Shown here: positions 48,001 through 54,997 of the stretch, piece after piece | Position numbering within the stretch: position 1 is the first letter of the stretch | How the letters are laid out: each line of letters begins with the position of its first letter | From: Cecembia calidifontis | GTDB taxonomy: Bacteria > Bacteroidota > Bacteroidia > Cytophagales > Cyclobacteriaceae | DNA: 64,000 nucleotides | Direction of reading: 5' to 3' | Assembly (NCBI RefSeq): GCF_004216715.1 | Contig: NZ_SGXG01000001.1 | Coordinates: 1,865,001-1,929,000, forward strand | Position numbers and translations under genes: made by a program | The notes under the pieces: generated by a model | Database searches by the model: none | The model's input: the letters and a program-made list of their open reading frames with translations, nothing else | What the model was told of the DNA's origin: nothing

Positions 48001-49220
48001 TCATTTTTGGAAGTCAGGACCCCAATCTCAGGTTCAGGTTAGCAGAGGATGGATTGATGGCGCCAAGTGTTGAGCTTACCCAGGCTTTCCGGCAGAATAA
48101 AGCTGTCAACCTCCAACTGACTGCTTTGGCGGAGCCTTTCAAAGATTTCAGGATCAATTTTGAAGCTAGAAAGCGGGAAACAGGAGAATACAGTGAGATA
48201 TTTAGGAACTCCGGAGATCCTGACTTGCGGTTTAGCAGCCTGAGTCCCAATAGACTTGGTGGGTATAGCATTACTTATTCTATCATAAGGACGGCTTTTG
48301 TAAGGGATGATAACAACAACAATTCACCTGTATTCAGGCAACTTGAAAATAATAGGGCAGTCATTCAGGCCAGGCTCAATGCCCAAAACCCCGGGGGTGA
48401 GTTTGGATTGAATGGGCAGGATGTATTGACATTGGCATTTTTGTCCGCTTATTCCGGTAGGGATGCGAATTCGATTAATTTGAATCCTTTGCCTCAAATA
48501 CCATTGCCAAATTGGAGAGTAGATTATCGCGGACTCTCGCAGATTCCAGCATTGAGGGAATATTTCTCCTCTATTAATTTGACCCATGGCTATGCGTCAA
48601 CTTATGAGGTCAGTAATTTTTCCAATTCCCTTTTATATCAGCAAGGCTTGGAACTTTTCAATCGGGTGTCCAATATCATTCCTGGAGCGAACCTGACAGA
48701 TGAGTTTGGACAGTTTATTCCGATTTTCATTTTAAATCAGGTAATTCTAACAGAGCGTTTTGCTCCTCTGATAGGGGTTAATTTGCTTACCAAGGACAGG
48801 TTGAATATTGCGATGGAGTATAATACAGAAAGGAATCTTGGATTGAATTTTTCCAATGCCCAGGTAACAGAGCAAAATAGCAGGGATTTTGGATTTGATC
48901 TGGGTTATACCAAGGCTGGTGTCAAAGTACCTTTTAAAATTCAGGGAAGACAGGAAGTTCTGAAAAATGATCTCCAGTTAAGGTTGAATACACGGGTAGT
49001 GGATACACGTCAGGTACAGAGGAAAATTGAAGACGTAAACACAGTTACAAATGGAAATTTGAACCTTCAGATCAGGCCCACAGTGGGTTATGTGATCAAT
49101 CAAAATCTGAATATTCAGATTTATTTTGATAGGACAATCAACGACCCGAGGGTCACTACTGCCTTTAGAAGAAGCTCTACAGCCTTCGGTGGACAATTAC
49201 GATTTAATTTGTCACAATAG
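42087..49220 (+). CDS. sprA: Type IX secretion outer-membrane translocon SprA (Sov)
   Basis: 2377 residues, the size of SprA/Sov, the giant 36-strand outer-membrane barrel through which type IX substrates pass. It has a signal peptide (ends LESFAQ near residue 35) and family blocks such as EYQGFKEDIIKSIEIGNVS near the N-terminus, AVSFEYTFNG, and repeated barrel strands to the end. The start is TTG at 42087: the frame has no ATG before residue ~97 and opens only 12 bases upstream. It follows ruvA by 24 bases. Other T9SS genes are not in this window, so the system must be completed elsewhere. Confidence 0.95.
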   Translation: MLGRQFFFKDSILKFASVFLLLLCFILPSLESFAQETVIDTLTVSRLDSLNKRRISPSFLLWPSLRTNPLFPNQNPYRPQYSPFYPSPSLRQNIRVEMDSTLKYRIQDELDSASLTPGVIYDFDEFSKIQEFKVRQEYWRTRSRGMDGESPVTGRDISIPFTSSPQFDRIFGGDEITLVPTGFVNLDLGAIFRRIDNPAIPIRQQQNGNFNFNQQIQMAVNGSLGQKMRMAANFDSNNSFDFQNQLKVEYQGFKEDIIKSIEIGNVSMPVQNSLIHGAQNLFGVKTQMQFGNLFVTSVASTQRGRRDELVIEAGGQGRMFEIQGSNYDENRHFFLAHFFRDNYERWLRGIPQILSGVNITRVEVYIMNRANNTETLRNFVSFMDLGEGTRIFRPTNPNIGTGSPGSPAANNANLLFQNLLANPSFRPADTGSSAIESSLQLTRGIDFEQVSGARKLGPNEFFFHRELGYISLSRRLQNDEVLAVSFEYTFNGQVFKVGEMSEDYQNRPQNEFIYLKMLRPARININIPTWDLMMKNIYNLNANQVMRDGFQLQVIYRDDRTGLDNPTLLEGENVRNRPLIRLMGLDNLNPQNDPAPDGNFDFVPGITIFPDRGLLAFPVLEPFGRTLRNLFLPNERNLADRFVFDTLYRTTRADAELVTRYDKFFIKGRLTAGSASEILLPGLNISPGSVIVMAGNIPLTEGVDFTVDYNIGRVNIINESILQSGKRISISFEKADLVSFQTRSLLGTRLDYAVNEKLSLGGTFLYLNERPNITRIATGAETLRNSMWGLDANFSDESRFLTKLADFLPFTNTKEKSLVTFSGEFAQLLPGTSNRVAGEPTVYIDDFETAITPYGLGNAAAQTWRLAATPKTDNDQFDLSSTTEDRLGNTYRRAKLAWYNIDNVFYRESGPGVPGNITREDRQNHYVRRVIPQEIFQSRDRDVIIVPEPLFELAYFPSERGMYNYNPALTPDGFLPNPRLNYGGVTRAITTEVDFDRTNVEYIEFWLLDPFIQGPNGRVLDGKFNQNNTTGGKLRFNLGEISEDVVKDSRHGFENGLPADGDFSQTATTEWGRITRQQFLIPAFDNSPEARTNQDVGLDGLNSAEEAEFFRDRFLNRLNVTPQVLQEIEADPSADNFKYYLDQDFDNRDIKILERYKNFNGMEGNTPITSNVNLPFTPSGSNLPDNEDLNNDNTINELEAYYEYEIDLRPGQLEVGRGYIVDRVTSIQSGDEVSWYLFRIPVRNPDRVQGEISGFKSIRFMRTYLTDFEQPVVLRMANFRLVASQWRVFQESLFERGFFEIPEPDNSNFTVGVVNIEENSQGSATQSPYVLPPGITRDRDNLAAVERQLNEQSLRLCVEDLQARDARAVFKNTGSLNLVQYERIKMFFHADSEDAENGELTAFIRMGTDYTDNYYEIEVPLLITPKGTRDPRQIWPLENELDIAIKEIVGVKVDRDNQRVPLNLAFTQEIRQYKVTVVGRPELSLIQGMMIGIRNPGATGGGSRSICIWANELRVTGFIESSGWAANAILNTQIADVATISTSIRHNTVGFGGLETRLSQRSLESATQYDISANVSVEKLLPEALNMTIPMYASMENITVRPEYDPLNPDVPLRLALDKFQSDAERDLYRSQVLDLMKRRNIGFSNVRKNRNPAKESVKIYDLSNFSVSYAFGSVRQSNINTARYEFETRVGNIAYVYQPKPLILEPFKNAEWSGGSGFRLIRDINFNFVPTSVSARVDLDRRFMRTQFRNDQLTTDGVDPFYQKSFFLNRTFNVNWDLTKNLRVDLMSRNFSVVDEPEGARDTQEARDSVRVNLRNFGRTTNYTHQLMANYKLPLDKVKALDWIGMDYRYSANYAWLTGAIGQRDTLGNVIQNTRDRAITGKLDLVKLYNKNAKLRALYAPRRPSIPGRQVVNAEDTIGTPFTNKLIKFLTMVKDINFRYSVVEGTFLPGYMENTGLLGLDRSFLNPGLGFIFGSQDPNLRFRLAEDGLMAPSVELTQAFRQNKAVNLQLTALAEPFKDFRINFEARKRETGEYSEIFRNSGDPDLRFSSLSPNRLGGYSITYSIIRTAFVRDDNNNNSPVFRQLENNRAVIQARLNAQNPGGEFGLNGQDVLTLAFLSAYSGRDANSINLNPLPQIPLPNWRVDYRGLSQIPALREYFSSINLTHGYASTYEVSNFSNSLLYQQGLELFNRVSNIIPGANLTDEFGQFIPIFILNQVILTERFAPLIGVNLLTKDRLNIAMEYNTERNLGLNFSNAQVTEQNSRDFGFDLGYTKAGVKVPFKIQGRQEVLKNDLQLRLNTRVVDTRQVQRKIEDVNTVTNGNLNLQIRPTVGYVINQNLNIQIYFDRTINDPRVTTAFRRSSTAFGGQLRFNLSQ

Positions 49221-49244
49221 GTTTTTAGATTTAATGAATCCTTG

Positions 49245-49252
49245 TATTTTTG
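49245..49252 (+). promoter_or_regulatory. Predicted -7 box of gcvH (TATTTTTG)
   Basis: It matches TAnnTTTG 22 bases before the gcvH ATG. No clear TTG at the -33 spacing. Confidence 0.4.
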
Positions 49253-49274
49253 ACGACCTTAAACAAACTCAAAT

Positions 49275-49652
49275 ATGAACTTTCCAGAAGAACTTAAGTA
49301 CACCAAAGACCACGAGTGGGTAAGGATTGAAGATGGTATTGCCACCATCGGGATTACTGAATTTGCCCAAAGAGAACTTGGCGATATTGTCTATGTAGAA
49401 GTAGAGACTGTTGGAGAGACCATCAGTGCAGGTGAGGTTTTTGGCACAGTGGAAGCTGTTAAGACAGTTTCGGATCTATTTATGCCTGTGGAGGGTGAAA
49501 TCCTGGAGTTCAATGAAGAATTGGAATCCTCTCCAGAACTCGTAAATGATTCTCCTTATGGAGAAGGATGGATGATTAAAGTGAAATTAACAGGAGACCT
49601 TCCGGATGATCTGCTTTCTGCGGCGGAATATGCGGAGCTGGTAGGAGCTTGA
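49275..49652 (+). CDS. gcvH: Glycine cleavage system H protein
   Basis: 125 residues. H protein carries the aminomethyl group on lipoyl-lysine between the P, T and L proteins; the lipoylated residue is Lys63 in GTVEAVKTVSD. The N-terminal KYTKDHEWV and C-terminal GWMIKVKL match the family throughout. Here gcvH lies after sprA, a common Bacteroidota order, while gcvT and gcvP are not nearby. A threonine-to-glycine gene pair lies within 3 kb. Confidence 0.96.
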   Translation: MNFPEELKYTKDHEWVRIEDGIATIGITEFAQRELGDIVYVEVETVGETISAGEVFGTVEAVKTVSDLFMPVEGEILEFNEELESSPELVNDSPYGEGWMIKVKLTGDLPDDLLSAAEYAELVGA

Positions 49653-50038
49653 TCGTTTTGAACAAATACAGGTTATTACCGGCTTTGTTATGGTTGCTGT
49701 TTGTATCAGTAGCTTTGTTGACCCCGGGCAATAATCTGCCAAAAGTACCCTTATTTCCGTTTGCCGATAAGCTGATTCATTTTAGTTGCTTTTCGGTATT
49801 GACCTTTCTATGGGCCCGGGTTGGGACTTTGGATGAAAAAAAATGTATCAAATGGGGAAAACTATTGACTAACATGTTAGTATTTTCAATTTTTTTTCCT
49901 ATATTTATAGAGTATTTGCAAATGTTTGTTCCTAACCGGTCATTTGAGTTGGAGGATATCCTGGCAAATCTCTTTGGAGGTTTAATTGGTTTTAGCGGTT
50001 TTATTATTTTATACAAGGCGAAAAGTTCTCTTGTATAA
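49649..50038 (+). CDS. VanZ-like family membrane protein
   Basis: 129 residues with about four membrane helices (LLPALLWLLFVSVALLTPG, then HFSCFSVLTFLWA and two more) and the PFADKLIHF block typical of VanZ-like proteins. The start is TTG at 49649, overlapping the gcvH stop by 4 bases (TTGA), so translation is probably coupled. Function in Bacteroidota is unknown; in Enterococcus VanZ gives teicoplanin resistance, which should not be assumed here. Confidence 0.82.
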   Translation: MIVLNKYRLLPALLWLLFVSVALLTPGNNLPKVPLFPFADKLIHFSCFSVLTFLWARVGTLDEKKCIKWGKLLTNMLVFSIFFPIFIEYLQMFVPNRSFELEDILANLFGGLIGFSGFIILYKAKSSLV

Positions 50039-50108
50039 ATAAAAATAATTGGCTAAGATTGTTATTCCTTAGAATGCAAAATTTATTAACCTTTATAAAA
50101 GTACAACC

Positions 50109-50783
50109 ATGGAAGCTAAAAAGACGCCAAAAGCGGATTTGACCAAAAAATCAGGGATGTTCCTGAACCTTGGTCTCCTTGTGAGCGTCGGCCTGGTTCT
50201 CTTCGCTTTCGAATATAAGTCCTACGATGTCGGACCTTTGAAAGATTTGGGACAGGTTGCCGATGATTTCGAGGAACTATTGGATATTCCTATTACCGAA
50301 CAGCCACCACCGCCACCACCTCCAATCGAGCAGCCTATCATTCAGGAAGTTCCTGATGAAGTGGAAATCGAGGAAAAAATCGAAGTTGATTTTGACTTGG
50401 ATGTAAAAGAGGAAACTGTAATCAGAGAAGTTGTCATCGCTGATGCACCTGTGGTTGAAAAGGCAGATGAGATCTTTGACGTTGTGGAAAACTCTCCAGA
50501 ATTCCCAGGAGGAATGGAAGCTTGGAACGAATATTTGAGGAAGAACCTTAAATATCCTACCCAGGCAAGAAGGATGGGTATAGAAGGTACAGTTTATGTG
50601 GTATTCGTAGTAAACACCGATGGGTCTATTCAGGATGTTGAAATCCTGAGAGGTATCGGAGGTGGATGTGACGAGGAAGCATTGAGGGTAGTTTCCAATG
50701 CACCTAAGTGGACTCCAGGAAAGCAAAGGGGACGTCCGGTAAGGGTAAGGATGAGACTTCCAATCCGATTCAAACTTGGATAA
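50109..50783 (+). CDS. tonB: Energy transducer TonB
   Basis: 224 residues: one N-terminal membrane helix (~18-36), a proline-rich periplasmic part (EQPPPPPPPIEQP, ~63-75) with acidic repeats, and a C-terminal TonB domain (RKNLKYPTQARRMGIEGTVY and later APKWTPGKQRGRPV). It couples inner-membrane proton motive force (ExbBD, not in the window) to outer-membrane receptors. This YPxxARxxGxEG form is the common Bacteroidota TonB. Two terminators follow. Confidence 0.92.
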   Translation: MEAKKTPKADLTKKSGMFLNLGLLVSVGLVLFAFEYKSYDVGPLKDLGQVADDFEELLDIPITEQPPPPPPPIEQPIIQEVPDEVEIEEKIEVDFDLDVKEETVIREVVIADAPVVEKADEIFDVVENSPEFPGGMEAWNEYLRKNLKYPTQARRMGIEGTVYVVFVVNTDGSIQDVEILRGIGGGCDEEALRVVSNAPKWTPGKQRGRPVRVRMRLPIRFKLG

Positions 50784-50793
50784 AATTAAATGT

Positions 50794-50819
50794 AAAAGGG
50801 CTTTTAAGCCCTTTTTTTA
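50794..50819 (+). terminator. Terminator of tonB
   Basis: AAAAGGGCTT and AAGCCCTTTT form a stem followed by T-rich sequence. Confidence 0.8.
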
Positions 50820-50835
50820 TGCACATCTAAAAATA

Positions 50836-50869
50836 AAAGCCGCTGGATTTTTTCAGCGGCTTTTTTAAG
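50836..50869. terminator. Terminator between tonB and kbl, usable on both strands
   Basis: AAAAGCCGCTG and CAGCGGCTTTTTT pair across ~10 bases. Read on the minus strand, it follows kbl by about 20 bases. Confidence 0.75.
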
Positions 50870-50889
50870 TTTATGCTCTTATTTAATTT

Positions 50890-52086
50890 TTATTTTATAA
50901 CCCCCAGTTCCTTCCCTACTTCAATGAATGCTTGAATTGCTTTGTCCAGGTGATGCTTTTCATGTCCTGCAGATATTTGTACCCTAATCCTTGCTTCACC
51001 CTTTGGAACCACAGGATAGTAGAATCCAATCACATAAATTCCCTTTTCAAGTAATTTTTCTGCCATTTTCTGAGAAAGAACCGCATCATATAGCATGATT
51101 GGGACAATGGCATGTTCACCTGGTTTGATGTCAAATCCTGCCTCAGTCATTTTGGCCCTGAAATATTTGGTGTTGTCTTCCAGCTTGTCTCTCAGTTCTG
51201 TAGTCTCACTCAAAAGATCAAAAACGGCGATGGAAGCTCCAACAATGGATGGAGCGAGGGTATTGGAAAAAAGGTAAGGCCTTGATCTTTGCCTGAGCAT
51301 TTCAATGATTTCTTTACGGCCAGAGGTAAAACCACCGGAAGCTCCTCCTAAGGCCTTGCCCAAAGTTCCTGTGATGATATCAATCTTGCCCATCACATCA
51401 CGATATTCATGGACACCCCTGCCGGTTTTTCCCATAAAGCCTGTTGAATGACATTCATCAGACATCACTAAGGCCTTGTATTTCTCCGCTAGGCCTACAA
51501 TTTTGTCCAACTGGGCAATAGTGCCGTCCATGGAGAAAACCCCATCTGTTACGATGATCTTTTGTTGGGCTCCTTTGGCGTCTGCTTCCTTTAGTTGGGC
51601 TTCCAAGTCTTCCATATTATTGTGCTTATAGCGGAAGCGCATAGCCTTACAAAGCCTTACTCCGTCTATTATGGAAGCATGGTTAAGGGCATCAGAGATA
51701 ATGGCATCCTCTGCACCAAATAAGGGTTCGAATACACCTCCATTGGCATCAAAAGCCGCAGCATACAGAATGGTATCTTCCGTTCCCAGGAATTTGGATA
51801 TTTTTTCTTCGAGTTCTTTATGGATGTCTTGGGTTCCACAGATAAATCGTACAGAAGACATACCGAAACCATGGGTGTCAATAGTCTTTTTTGCGGCTTC
51901 GATAACTTTTGGGTGAGAGGAAAGTCCCAAGTAGTTGTTCGCACAAAAATTGAGAACTTTTTTGCCTCCTGAGATGGTTATTTCCGCAGCTTGCGGAGAA
52001 GTGATGATTCTTTCTCTTTTGAACAGACCTGCGGCTTCAATTTCTTTTAACTCTTCTTGTAATTTGGGTTTTAAAGTATCGTACAT
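50890..52086 (-). CDS. kbl: Glycine C-acetyltransferase (2-amino-3-ketobutyrate CoA ligase)
   Basis: 398 residues of the PLP alpha-oxoamine synthase family. The PLP lysine is in TGTLGKALGGASGG, with SDECHSTGF (aspartate on the pyridine nitrogen) and ALNHASIIDG upstream. Kbl splits 2-amino-3-ketobutyrate with CoA to glycine and acetyl-CoA. It is divergent from a tdh-like gene whose product makes its substrate; the shared 143-base gap holds a 12-bp inverted repeat. Length and motifs favour Kbl over the BioF or HemA paralogues. Confidence 0.92.
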   Translation of the reverse strand: MYDTLKPKLQEELKEIEAAGLFKRERIITSPQAAEITISGGKKVLNFCANNYLGLSSHPKVIEAAKKTIDTHGFGMSSVRFICGTQDIHKELEEKISKFLGTEDTILYAAAFDANGGVFEPLFGAEDAIISDALNHASIIDGVRLCKAMRFRYKHNNMEDLEAQLKEADAKGAQQKIIVTDGVFSMDGTIAQLDKIVGLAEKYKALVMSDECHSTGFMGKTGRGVHEYRDVMGKIDIITGTLGKALGGASGGFTSGRKEIIEMLRQRSRPYLFSNTLAPSIVGASIAVFDLLSETTELRDKLEDNTKYFRAKMTEAGFDIKPGEHAIVPIMLYDAVLSQKMAEKLLEKGIYVIGFYYPVVPKGEARIRVQISAGHEKHHLDKAIQAFIEVGKELGVIK

Positions 52087-52124
52087 ACACTTAGCTTATG
52101 GATGGTTTGAAAACACTAAGGAAT

Positions 52125-52156
52125 AATAGTGAATTTGATAAATGAAATTCACTATT
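52125..52156. promoter_or_regulatory. Operator-like inverted repeat between kbl and tdh
   Basis: AATAGTGAATTT (52125-52136) and AAATTCACTATT (52145-52156) are perfect 12-bp inverted arms with an 8-base spacer. The right arm overlaps the predicted -7 box of tdh. It suits a dimeric repressor or activator shared by both genes (inference). Confidence 0.65.
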
Positions 52157-52160
52157 TTTG
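52153..52160 (+). promoter_or_regulatory. Predicted -7 box of tdh (TATTTTTG)
   Basis: It matches TAnnTTTG and predicts a leader of about 66 nt to the ATG at 52230. A TTG at 52135-52137 is 15 bases upstream, shorter than usual. Confidence 0.5.
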
Positions 52161-52229
52161 CCCCATTCAATCCCAAATATAATCAAAAATCATCAAGGGT
52201 TGGGAAGCCTTTGGATGTTGTCTTTTACG

Positions 52230-53177
52230 ATGGAAAGAGTTTTAATCATAGGAGCGGCAGGACAATTAGGTTCTGAGCTGACGCAGGCACTTGCAGATAT
52301 TTATGGCGGCGAAAATGTCATTGCTACCGATATCCAACCTCAAGCTTTGGAGAAGTTTGATTATTGTAAAACAAAGGTCCTCGACGTCATGGATAAAAAG
52401 ACTGTAAGGAGTCTTGTGAAATCCGAAAATGTAAAGCAGATATATCATTTGGCGGCAGTTCTGTCAGCAACAGGTGAAAAGAATCCACTTTTTGCATGGC
52501 AGCTTAATATGGACAGTTTGCTGTTTGTTTTGGAATTGGCAAGGGAAGAGAAGCTTGATAAAATTTACTGGCCTTCTTCAATAGCTGTTTTTGGGCCCAA
52601 TACGCCCAAAGTAAATACCCCGCAGTTTTGTGTGAAAGAGCCGAATACCGTTTATGGGATTTCCAAACAGGTAGGTGAACGATGGTGTGAATACTATTTT
52701 CAGAAATATGGAGTGGATGTAAGGAGTTTAAGGTATCCAGGATTGATAGGGTATAAATCTTTACCTGGTGGAGGTACGACTGATTATGCAGTGGACATCT
52801 ATCACAAAGCCATTGCAGGTGAACATTTTGTTTCATTTTTGAAAGAAGACACATACCTCCCTATGATGTATATGCCTGATGCCATTAAAGCTACCTTGGA
52901 TTTGATGCATGCTCCTGAGGAGAATGTTAAAATTAGGTCCAGCTATAATCTTGCTGCTATCAGCTTCTCCCCGAAGGAAATTTATGAGAGTATCAAAAAA
53001 CACTATCCGGACTTCACTATTAGTTATGAGCCTGATTTTAGACAGTCTATCGCAGACAGCTGGCCGGACAGCATTGATGACAGCAGGGCCAGGGAAGATT
53101 GGGGATGGAAGCATGAGTATGATTTGGAGAAAATGACAGAAGATATTTTAAAGCATTTGCCAACTTATTCATTTTAA
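52230..53177 (+). CDS. tdh: L-threonine 3-dehydrogenase, SDR (UDP-galactose epimerase-like) type
   Basis: 315 residues of the extended SDR fold: GAAGQLGSEL cofactor loop at the N-terminus, LAAVLSATGE, and the YGISK active-site pair (TVYGISKQVGE). The substrate-side segment SLPGGGTTDYAVDIYH matches the short-chain threonine dehydrogenases. It oxidises threonine to 2-amino-3-ketobutyrate with NAD, which Kbl then splits. The ATG at 52230 (MERVLIIGAAGQ) gives the family N-terminus; a frame extending to 52158 runs into the promoter box. An in-frame ATG at 52215 is also possible. Confidence 0.9.
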   Translation: MERVLIIGAAGQLGSELTQALADIYGGENVIATDIQPQALEKFDYCKTKVLDVMDKKTVRSLVKSENVKQIYHLAAVLSATGEKNPLFAWQLNMDSLLFVLELAREEKLDKIYWPSSIAVFGPNTPKVNTPQFCVKEPNTVYGISKQVGERWCEYYFQKYGVDVRSLRYPGLIGYKSLPGGGTTDYAVDIYHKAIAGEHFVSFLKEDTYLPMMYMPDAIKATLDLMHAPEENVKIRSSYNLAAISFSPKEIYESIKKHYPDFTISYEPDFRQSIADSWPDSIDDSRAREDWGWKHEYDLEKMTEDILKHLPTYSF

Positions 53178-53189
53178 TGGGTTTAAAAT

Positions 53190-53228
53190 AAAAAGAGGCT
53201 GTCTTTTAAAAGGGACGGCCTCTTTTTT
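53190..53228 (+). terminator. Terminator of tdh
   Basis: AAAGAGGC and GCCTCTTTTTT pair across ~18 bases with a T-run. It ends about 23 bases before the insertion element at 53251. Confidence 0.8.
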
Positions 53229-53250
53229 GGGGAAGTGTTTGAGTCTTATT

Positions 53251-54960
53251 GCTAATTAGGGTCTCTTGTTTAATTCTTAATTGACTGAAAGTCAATTAAA
53301 TAAATAACAAAAACATAACACAAAAACCACGAAATCGGCTGTTTTGAGCTTTTTTCGGGGTTTTCTTTTTTGTATTTTAAGGTTGCAGACTTAAATACGA
53401 TTAAAGATATGGCTCAGCTTCCTCTTTTCAAAGATTTCGATGGATATTCTCCAAAATATCACTTTTTCAAGAATTCATTGTTAGGTCAGGTTCATGACAG
53501 TATCCCTTGGGATGAACTTGTTTCATGTCTCCCAAGAGAACTTTCGGGAAGAGGTGCTCCAAGCTGGTTTGGTCCCAAGGGTATGTTTGCACTTATGTTT
53601 TTAAAAGCATATCTGAATGTCAGCGACCGGCATCTTCTGGAACGCTTCAATACTGACTGGTCTCTCCAGTATTTCTGCGGGAAAGTATTGGCAGAAAATG
53701 AGCAGATTAAAGACATGACCATTATGACCCGTATAAGGGCTTATATTGAAACCCATTGTGAATGGGAGAAGCTTCAGGAGATTCTTATCCTGCACTGGAA
53801 ACATGATGTCAATAACAGCCATGTACTTCTGATGGATGCCACCTGCTATGAGTCGTACATACGTTTTCCAACTGACGTAAAGCTTCTTTGGGAGTGCTGT
53901 GAATGGGTTTTTGAAGATCAGCTATTCAGGATCTGTTCAGACCTGGGTATCAAAAGGCCAAGATCCAAATTCAGGGAGCAGAAACTCGCCCAAACGACTT
54001 ATTCGAGAAAAAGGAAAAACAGTTTTAAGGAAACACTCAGAAGAAGAAAAGCATTGGTGTATCTTCTCAACAAAGGCATAGAACAGCTTCAGGAGGTTTT
54101 GGACAAAAACAAAGGAGCGGGCCTTGATCTGAAAGACTTTTCAAGGTTTGGGGTGGTAAAAAAGATATGTCAGCAACAGGAGTTCCTGTTGGACAATCCT
54201 CCTTCCAAACTCAAGGATAGGATTGTGTCACTTCATAAACCATATCTCCGACCAATAGTGAGAGGGAAGGAGAATAAGCCTGTAGAGTTTGGTGCCAAAG
54301 CCCATATCTTACAGGTGGATGGTCTTGCTTTTATTGACAAACTGGATTTTAATGCATTCAATGAATGTACAAGACTGAAGCTGTCAGTAGCAAAGCATAA
54401 AAGATTTTTCGGTCCTGCCAGACAGCTTGGAGCGGACAGAATATATGCAACAAACAAAAACCGTGTATTCTGTACCCATCAGAAGATCTTCACCTGCTTC
54501 CCAAAAAAAGGCCCCAAACAATTAAGCAAAGCAGAAAAAGTACTAAGCTCTGAAATCTCCAGACAGAGAGCTACTGTAATGGAAGGTGTTTTTGGGACAA
54601 ACAAAAACCATTATGGGCTTGGCAAAATCAAGGTGAAAGGGGAGAAAAGAGAAAAACTGATGATATTTTTTGGGATTATGTCAGCAAATGCGGTTCTGAT
54701 AGCAAAAAGAAGGGCAGCAAAGGAAAGCCCACCCCTACAACGATCAGCATAAAAATCACCAAAAAAGATCTTCATGGGAGCAGTGTGCCCATACTGCAAA
54801 TCATGGCCCAACGCATCCAAAACCGAAGCCTAAATTGTACTTTTCCGTACTCAAATTGACCGCAAATTAATGCCCAAAGTCTCCAAAAAAAAGAAAGTAG
54901 AACTTAGTTTAAGCTCTACTCCCTAATTCCGAAGGAATTTTCCAAGAGGCCCTAATTAGC
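53251..54960 (+). mobile_element. IS5/IS1182-like insertion sequence, complete
   Basis: About 1.71 kb bounded by inverted repeats: GCTAATTAGGGTCTCTTG at 53251-53268 and its inverse at 54943-54960 with one mismatch. Weaker pairing runs about 10 bases further in (23 of 28 positions match overall). Both ends start with the palindrome CTAATTAG, so it cannot be told by eye whether that octamer is part of the repeat or a duplicated palindromic target. Each end also has a subterminal palindrome around GAA: AATTGACT/AGTCAATT at 53279-53297 and AATTCC/GGAATT at 54925-54939. Confidence 0.85.
53409..54752 (+). CDS. DDE transposase, IS5/IS1182-like
   Basis: 447 residues. An N-terminal InsH/DUF772-type domain (WFGPKGMFALMFLKAYLNVS) is followed by a DDE domain. 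Candidate catalytic residues are Asp in LLMDATCYES, Asp in HILQVDGLAF (less sure) and Glu in ATVMEGVFGTNKN. It has no frameshift, so the element could still be active. The ATG at 53409 is preferred over an earlier frame opening at 53370. Family assignment within the IS5/IS1182 group is tentative. Confidence 0.85.
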   Translation: MAQLPLFKDFDGYSPKYHFFKNSLLGQVHDSIPWDELVSCLPRELSGRGAPSWFGPKGMFALMFLKAYLNVSDRHLLERFNTDWSLQYFCGKVLAENEQIKDMTIMTRIRAYIETHCEWEKLQEILILHWKHDVNNSHVLLMDATCYESYIRFPTDVKLLWECCEWVFEDQLFRICSDLGIKRPRSKFREQKLAQTTYSRKRKNSFKETLRRRKALVYLLNKGIEQLQEVLDKNKGAGLDLKDFSRFGVVKKICQQQEFLLDNPPSKLKDRIVSLHKPYLRPIVRGKENKPVEFGAKAHILQVDGLAFIDKLDFNAFNECTRLKLSVAKHKRFFGPARQLGADRIYATNKNRVFCTHQKIFTCFPKKGPKQLSKAEKVLSSEISRQRATVMEGVFGTNKNHYGLGKIKVKGEKREKLMIFFGIMSANAVLIAKRRAAKESPPLQRSA

Positions 54961-54997
54961 TTGTCTTGTTTTTTTGAATCTTCTGGTTAATATTTTT

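Noticed and set aside
49649..50038. VanZ-like gene as a teicoplanin resistance determinant
   Set aside because: No other van genes are present and the gene sits in a conserved housekeeping order; family membership alone does not indicate resistance.
54753..54940. Possible small gene after the IS5/IS1182-like transposase
   Set aside because: No frame longer than a few dozen codons; it is the non-coding right end of the element.
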